Below are positions 14,300 to 16,596 of a stretch of DNA of 16,596 nt, one piece after another (within the stretch, counting starts at the first letter, position 1; each line of letters opens with the position of its first letter). The DNA comes from SZUA-320 sp041612035 (GTDB lineage: Bacteria > Gemmatimonadota > Gemmatimonadetes > Gemmatimonadales > GWC2-71-9). The stretch lies in assembly GCA_041612035.1 (NCBI GenBank), contig JBFILX010000030.1, positions 1 through 16,596 on the forward strand, given 5' to 3'. The position numbers and the translations under genes are program-made. Under the pieces are notes generated by a model, which was given only the letters and a program-made list of their open reading frames with translations, was not told the origin of the DNA and made no database searches.

Positions 14300-15481
14300 G
14301 TGCTCGGCCGCACCACCAGGGTCGGCGTGCTGGGCGCGGGAGCCATGGGCCGCGGCATCGCCCAGGTCGCCGCGGCCGCCGGCCACCCGGTGGTGCTGGC
14401 CGACACCTCGGCCGAGGCACTCGACCAGGCCCGCACCTCCATCCGGGCCCTGCTCGACCGGGACGTGGAGAAGGGCCGCCGTGCGCCGGCCGAGGCCGAC
14501 GCGGTCTTCGGCCGCATCGCCTTCGCGCCGCTGCCCGAGGGCGACCCCGCGCCCCTGGCCGGCTGCGGGCTCGTGATCGAGGCGATCGTGGAGGACCTGG
14601 CCGTGAAGCGCCGGGTGTTCGCCGCGCTCGAGCGGGCACTGCCCGACGCGGTGCTCGCCACCAACACCTCCTCGCTGTCGGTCACGGGCATCGCCGGGGC
14701 CTGCGCCCGGCCCGACCGCGTGCTCGGCGTCCACTTCTTCAACCCCGCCACCCTGATGCCCCTGGTGGAGATCGTGGCCGGTCACGCCAGTGACCCCGCG
14801 GTCGTACTGGCGGTGCGGGCCCTGGTGGACGGCTGGGGAAAGACCACCGTGCTGGCGCAGGACACGCCGGGGTTCATCGTGAACCGGGTGGCCCGGCCGT
14901 TCTACGGCGAGTCGCTGCGCCTGCTCGAGGAGCGGGTGGCCGACTGCGCCACCATCGACTGGGCCCTCACCAGCGTGGGCGGGTTCCGGATGGGGCCGTT
15001 CACCCTCATGGATCTGATCGGGAACGACGTCAATTACGCCGTGACCTGCTCGGTGTTCGAGGCCTTCTACTACGACCCGCGGTACCGGCCCTCCCTCATC
15101 CAGAAGCGGATGGTCGAGGCCGGGCTGCTGGGCCGCAAGACCGGCCGGGGCTACTACGAACACGGGCCCGACGCGGCGGCGCCGATGCCGCTGGAGGACC
15201 AGGACCTGGGCCGCCGGATCGTGGACCGGGTAGTGGCGATGCTGGTGAACGAGGCCGCCGACGCCCTCTTCCTGGGCATCGCCACGCGGGACGACATCGA
15301 CCTCGCCATGACCACCGGGGTCAACTACCCCAGGGGACTGCTCCGGTGGGGGGACGAGATCGGGGTGCCCACGGTGCTGGAACGGATCGAGGCCCTGCAG
15401 CGCGAGTACGGGGAGGACCGCTACCGGCCGTCTCCCCTGCTCCGCCGGATGGCCGCCGAGGGGACGCGGTTCTACCCGTGA
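14300..15481 (+). CDS. paaH: PaaH: 3-hydroxyadipyl-CoA dehydrogenase
   Basis: This NAD+-dependent 3-hydroxyacyl-CoA dehydrogenase should oxidise 3-hydroxyadipyl-CoA to 3-oxoadipyl-CoA, the substrate of PaaJ. The 393 residues comprise a Rossmann domain with GAGAMG (12-17), a catalytic stretch with TNTSSLSVT, H145 in HFFNPATLMPLVE, E157 and N195 (GFIVNRVARPF), a first C-terminal domain (about 188-286) and a second one (about 304-390). E. coli PaaH is about 475 residues, so the linker between the two C-terminal domains is much shorter here. The GTG at 14300 was chosen because it gives a standard N-terminus directly before the Rossmann strand; TGACCGTG couples it to paaG. Its stop overlaps the paaI start by 4 bases (GTGA). 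Confidence 0.92.
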   Translation: MLGRTTRVGVLGAGAMGRGIAQVAAAAGHPVVLADTSAEALDQARTSIRALLDRDVEKGRRAPAEADAVFGRIAFAPLPEGDPAPLAGCGLVIEAIVEDLAVKRRVFAALERALPDAVLATNTSSLSVTGIAGACARPDRVLGVHFFNPATLMPLVEIVAGHASDPAVVLAVRALVDGWGKTTVLAQDTPGFIVNRVARPFYGESLRLLEERVADCATIDWALTSVGGFRMGPFTLMDLIGNDVNYAVTCSVFEAFYYDPRYRPSLIQKRMVEAGLLGRKTGRGYYEHGPDAAAPMPLEDQDLGRRIVDRVVAMLVNEAADALFLGIATRDDIDLAMTTGVNYPRGLLRWGDEIGVPTVLERIEALQREYGEDRYRPSPLLRRMAAEGTRFYP

Positions 15482-15951
15482 CGGGTCAGGCGCTGGCGGA
15501 GGCGGTGGTGCGGGGGATGCTCGAGCATGACGCGCTCAGCGCCTGGCTCGGCCTGGAGGTCACCGGCATCGCACCCGGGCGGGCCACCTGCCGGATGACG
15601 GTGCGACCCGAGATGCTGAACGGGTTCGGGGTGTGCCACGGCGGGATCACCTTCGCCCTGGCCGACAGCGCCCTGGCCTTCGCCTCCAACACCCAGGGCC
15701 GGGTGGCGATGAGCATCGAAAACAGCATGTCGTACCCCGCGGCGGTGCGCAGCGGCGACGTGCTGACGGCGGTGGCGGAGGAGGAGACCGAGAGCCGCCG
15801 GCTGGCGTTCTACCGGGTGGAGGTGCGGGCCCAGGACGGCACCGTGGTCGGCCTCTTCCGCGGGACGGTGTATCGTACGGATCGGCTGCACCCCGCGGCG
15901 CAGGAAGCGGGCGGGGGCGGCGAGGGATCGCGCGCAGGGAAGGAAGGATGA
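15478..15951 (+). CDS. paaI: PaaI: phenylacetate-pathway acyl-CoA thioesterase
   Basis: PaaI is a hotdog-fold thioesterase that hydrolyses ring-hydroxylated phenylacetyl-CoA and other blocked intermediates, freeing trapped CoA. The 157 residues match E. coli PaaI through MLNGFGVCHGGITFALADS (46-64). H54 and active-site D63 lie within that stretch, FASNTQG follows, and VVGLFRGTVYR comes near the C-terminus. A Gly-rich, polar tail of roughly 20 residues (138-157) extends beyond the usual end and may be disordered. The GTG start at 15478 lies inside the paaH stop (GTGA), a classic coupled junction. The next gene begins 4 bases after its stop, so the tail-encoding bases also contain that gene's Shine-Dalgarno sequence. 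Confidence 0.92.
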   Translation: MTGQALAEAVVRGMLEHDALSAWLGLEVTGIAPGRATCRMTVRPEMLNGFGVCHGGITFALADSALAFASNTQGRVAMSIENSMSYPAAVRSGDVLTAVAEEETESRRLAFYRVEVRAQDGTVVGLFRGTVYRTDRLHPAAQEAGGGGEGSRAGKEG

Positions 15952-15955
15952 CGGC

Positions 15956-16596
15956 ATGACCGCAACGCGCCCGTCGGGGACCCGCCCGGACCCCGCGACG
16001 CCGGAGACGATCGACTGGCGCCGGGTGGCCTACCACGTCCTGGTGTCCCGGTCGATCGACGAGATCGAGGAGACCCGGCTGGTCCCGGCCAAGGAGGTGC
16101 TCTACCAGTTCACCGCCCGGGGCCACGACGTGGCCCAGGTGATCCTGGGCACCCTGCTCACCCACCGGCACGACGCGGCCAGCGCCTACTACCGCTCCCG
16201 GCCCCTGCTGCTGTCGCTGGGCCTCACCATCGAGGACGCCTTCGCCGGGCCGATGGCCCGGACCGGCGGGTTCAGCAACGGGCGCGACATCGGGGTGGTC
16301 TGCAACCTCCCCACCGACGACGGCCCCATCGTCCTCCCGATGTCGGGCGACGTCGGCTCCCAGTTCACCCCGGCGGCGGGCTGGGCCCAGGCGATCACCT
16401 ATCACCGCGAAGTGCTGGAGGAGCGCGCGTGGGACGGAGCGATCGCGGTCGTGCTGGGCGGCGAGGCGGCGGTGGCCACGAACGGGTTCTGGTCGTCCCT
16501 CACGATGGCCACCACCCTGGGCCTCCCGCTCCTCTTCTACGTCGAGGACAACGGCTACGGCATCTCGGTGCCGGGCGCCCTGCAGACCCCGGGCGG
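15956..16596 (+). CDS. Thiamine-diphosphate 2-oxoacid dehydrogenase E1 component (3' truncated)
   Basis: The 213 residues visible belong to the alpha-type E1 of branched-chain or related 2-oxoacid dehydrogenase complexes, which decarboxylate a 2-oxoacid on thiamine diphosphate and pass the acyl group to lipoyl-E2. Features are HDAASAYYRSRPLLLSLGL (72-90), LPMSGDVGSQFTPAAGWA (127-144) and a cofactor-binding region GGEAAVATNGFW (168-179) through VEDNGYGIS (196-204). The metal-binding motif reads GE where most E1 proteins have GDG. The ATG at 15956 has AGGAAGGA about 7 bases upstream, and paaI ends only 4 bases before, so the gene looks like part of the paa transcript. The frame is open to the last base. 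Whether the beta subunit is fused cannot be seen. Branched-chain 2-oxoacids are the default substrate guess. Confidence 0.85.
   Translation, partial: MTATRPSGTRPDPATPETIDWRRVAYHVLVSRSIDEIEETRLVPAKEVLYQFTARGHDVAQVILGTLLTHRHDAASAYYRSRPLLLSLGLTIEDAFAGPMARTGGFSNGRDIGVVCNLPTDDGPIVLPMSGDVGSQFTPAAGWAQAITYHREVLEERAWDGAIAVVLGGEAAVATNGFWSSLTMATTLGLPLLFYVEDNGYGISVPGALQTPG

Noticed and set aside
1..16596. Search for tRNA, rRNA, CRISPR repeats, transposases and attachment sites
   Set aside because: Nothing was seen by eye: no regularly spaced repeats, no transposase motifs, no cloverleaf candidates, and no shift in composition suggesting a recent insertion.

Overview
The window is a dense, very GC-rich bacterial chromosome segment with short gaps and many genes joined by overlapping or nearly touching stop and start codons. 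The mix of a caa3-type cytochrome oxidase, secreted metallopeptidases, GreA, an odd GroES-like protein and an aerobic phenylacetate island would fit a diderm, high-GC aerobe. Gemmatimonadota is my best guess from protein style. That is inference, because there is no rRNA or other phylogenetic marker here. I see no tRNA, rRNA, CRISPR array, insertion sequence, phage gene or long repeat, and no gene-free stretch longer than 300 bases.

Layout, left to right. (1) Bases 1-1125 (+) hold the 3' part of an M28 metallopeptidase, followed by a strong palindromic terminator (1151-1176) shared with the convergent oxidase operon. (2) Bases 1201-5175 (-) hold ctaC-ctaD-ctaE-ctaF. They encode a caa3-type, proton-pumping heme-copper oxidase whose subunit II carries a fused cytochrome c domain. 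Upstream on the same strand is a secreted M24 Xaa-Pro aminopeptidase-like protein (5216-6586). (3) Bases 6736-8117 (+) hold greA, a diverged GroES/Cpn10-like gene and an unrecognised protein with cysteine 2 and a C-x-C motif. greA has a terminator-like hairpin in its own leader. (4) Bases 8202-9555 (+) hold a small membrane protein and an alpha/beta hydrolase. (5) Bases 9569-15951 hold a divergent phenylacetate island: paaJ-paaY-paaZ leftward, and paaG-paaH-paaI rightward. (6) Bases 15956-16596 (+) hold the start of a thiamine-diphosphate 2-oxoacid dehydrogenase E1, cut by the window edge and closely linked to paaI.

How the genes work together. PaaG isomerises the ring-epoxide CoA ester, and the fused PaaZ opens the ring and oxidises the aldehyde. 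PaaJ and PaaH carry out the thiolysis and dehydrogenation steps of the beta-oxidation-like tail. PaaI and PaaY are thioesterases that relieve CoA trapping by dead-end intermediates. The entry ligase (PaaK), the epoxidase (PaaABCDE) and the hydratase PaaF are not in the window and must lie elsewhere if the pathway is complete. The pathway needs oxygen, which fits the nearby aerobic terminal oxidase, although nothing shows that the two are co-regulated.

Most of the window is well-known biology. The parts most worth a second look are the attenuator-like hairpin before greA, the greA / GroES-like / Cys-protein trio, a possible reinitiation mini-ORF between ctaD and ctaE, the AT-rich divergent paa promoter, and the E1 gene coupled to the paa genes.
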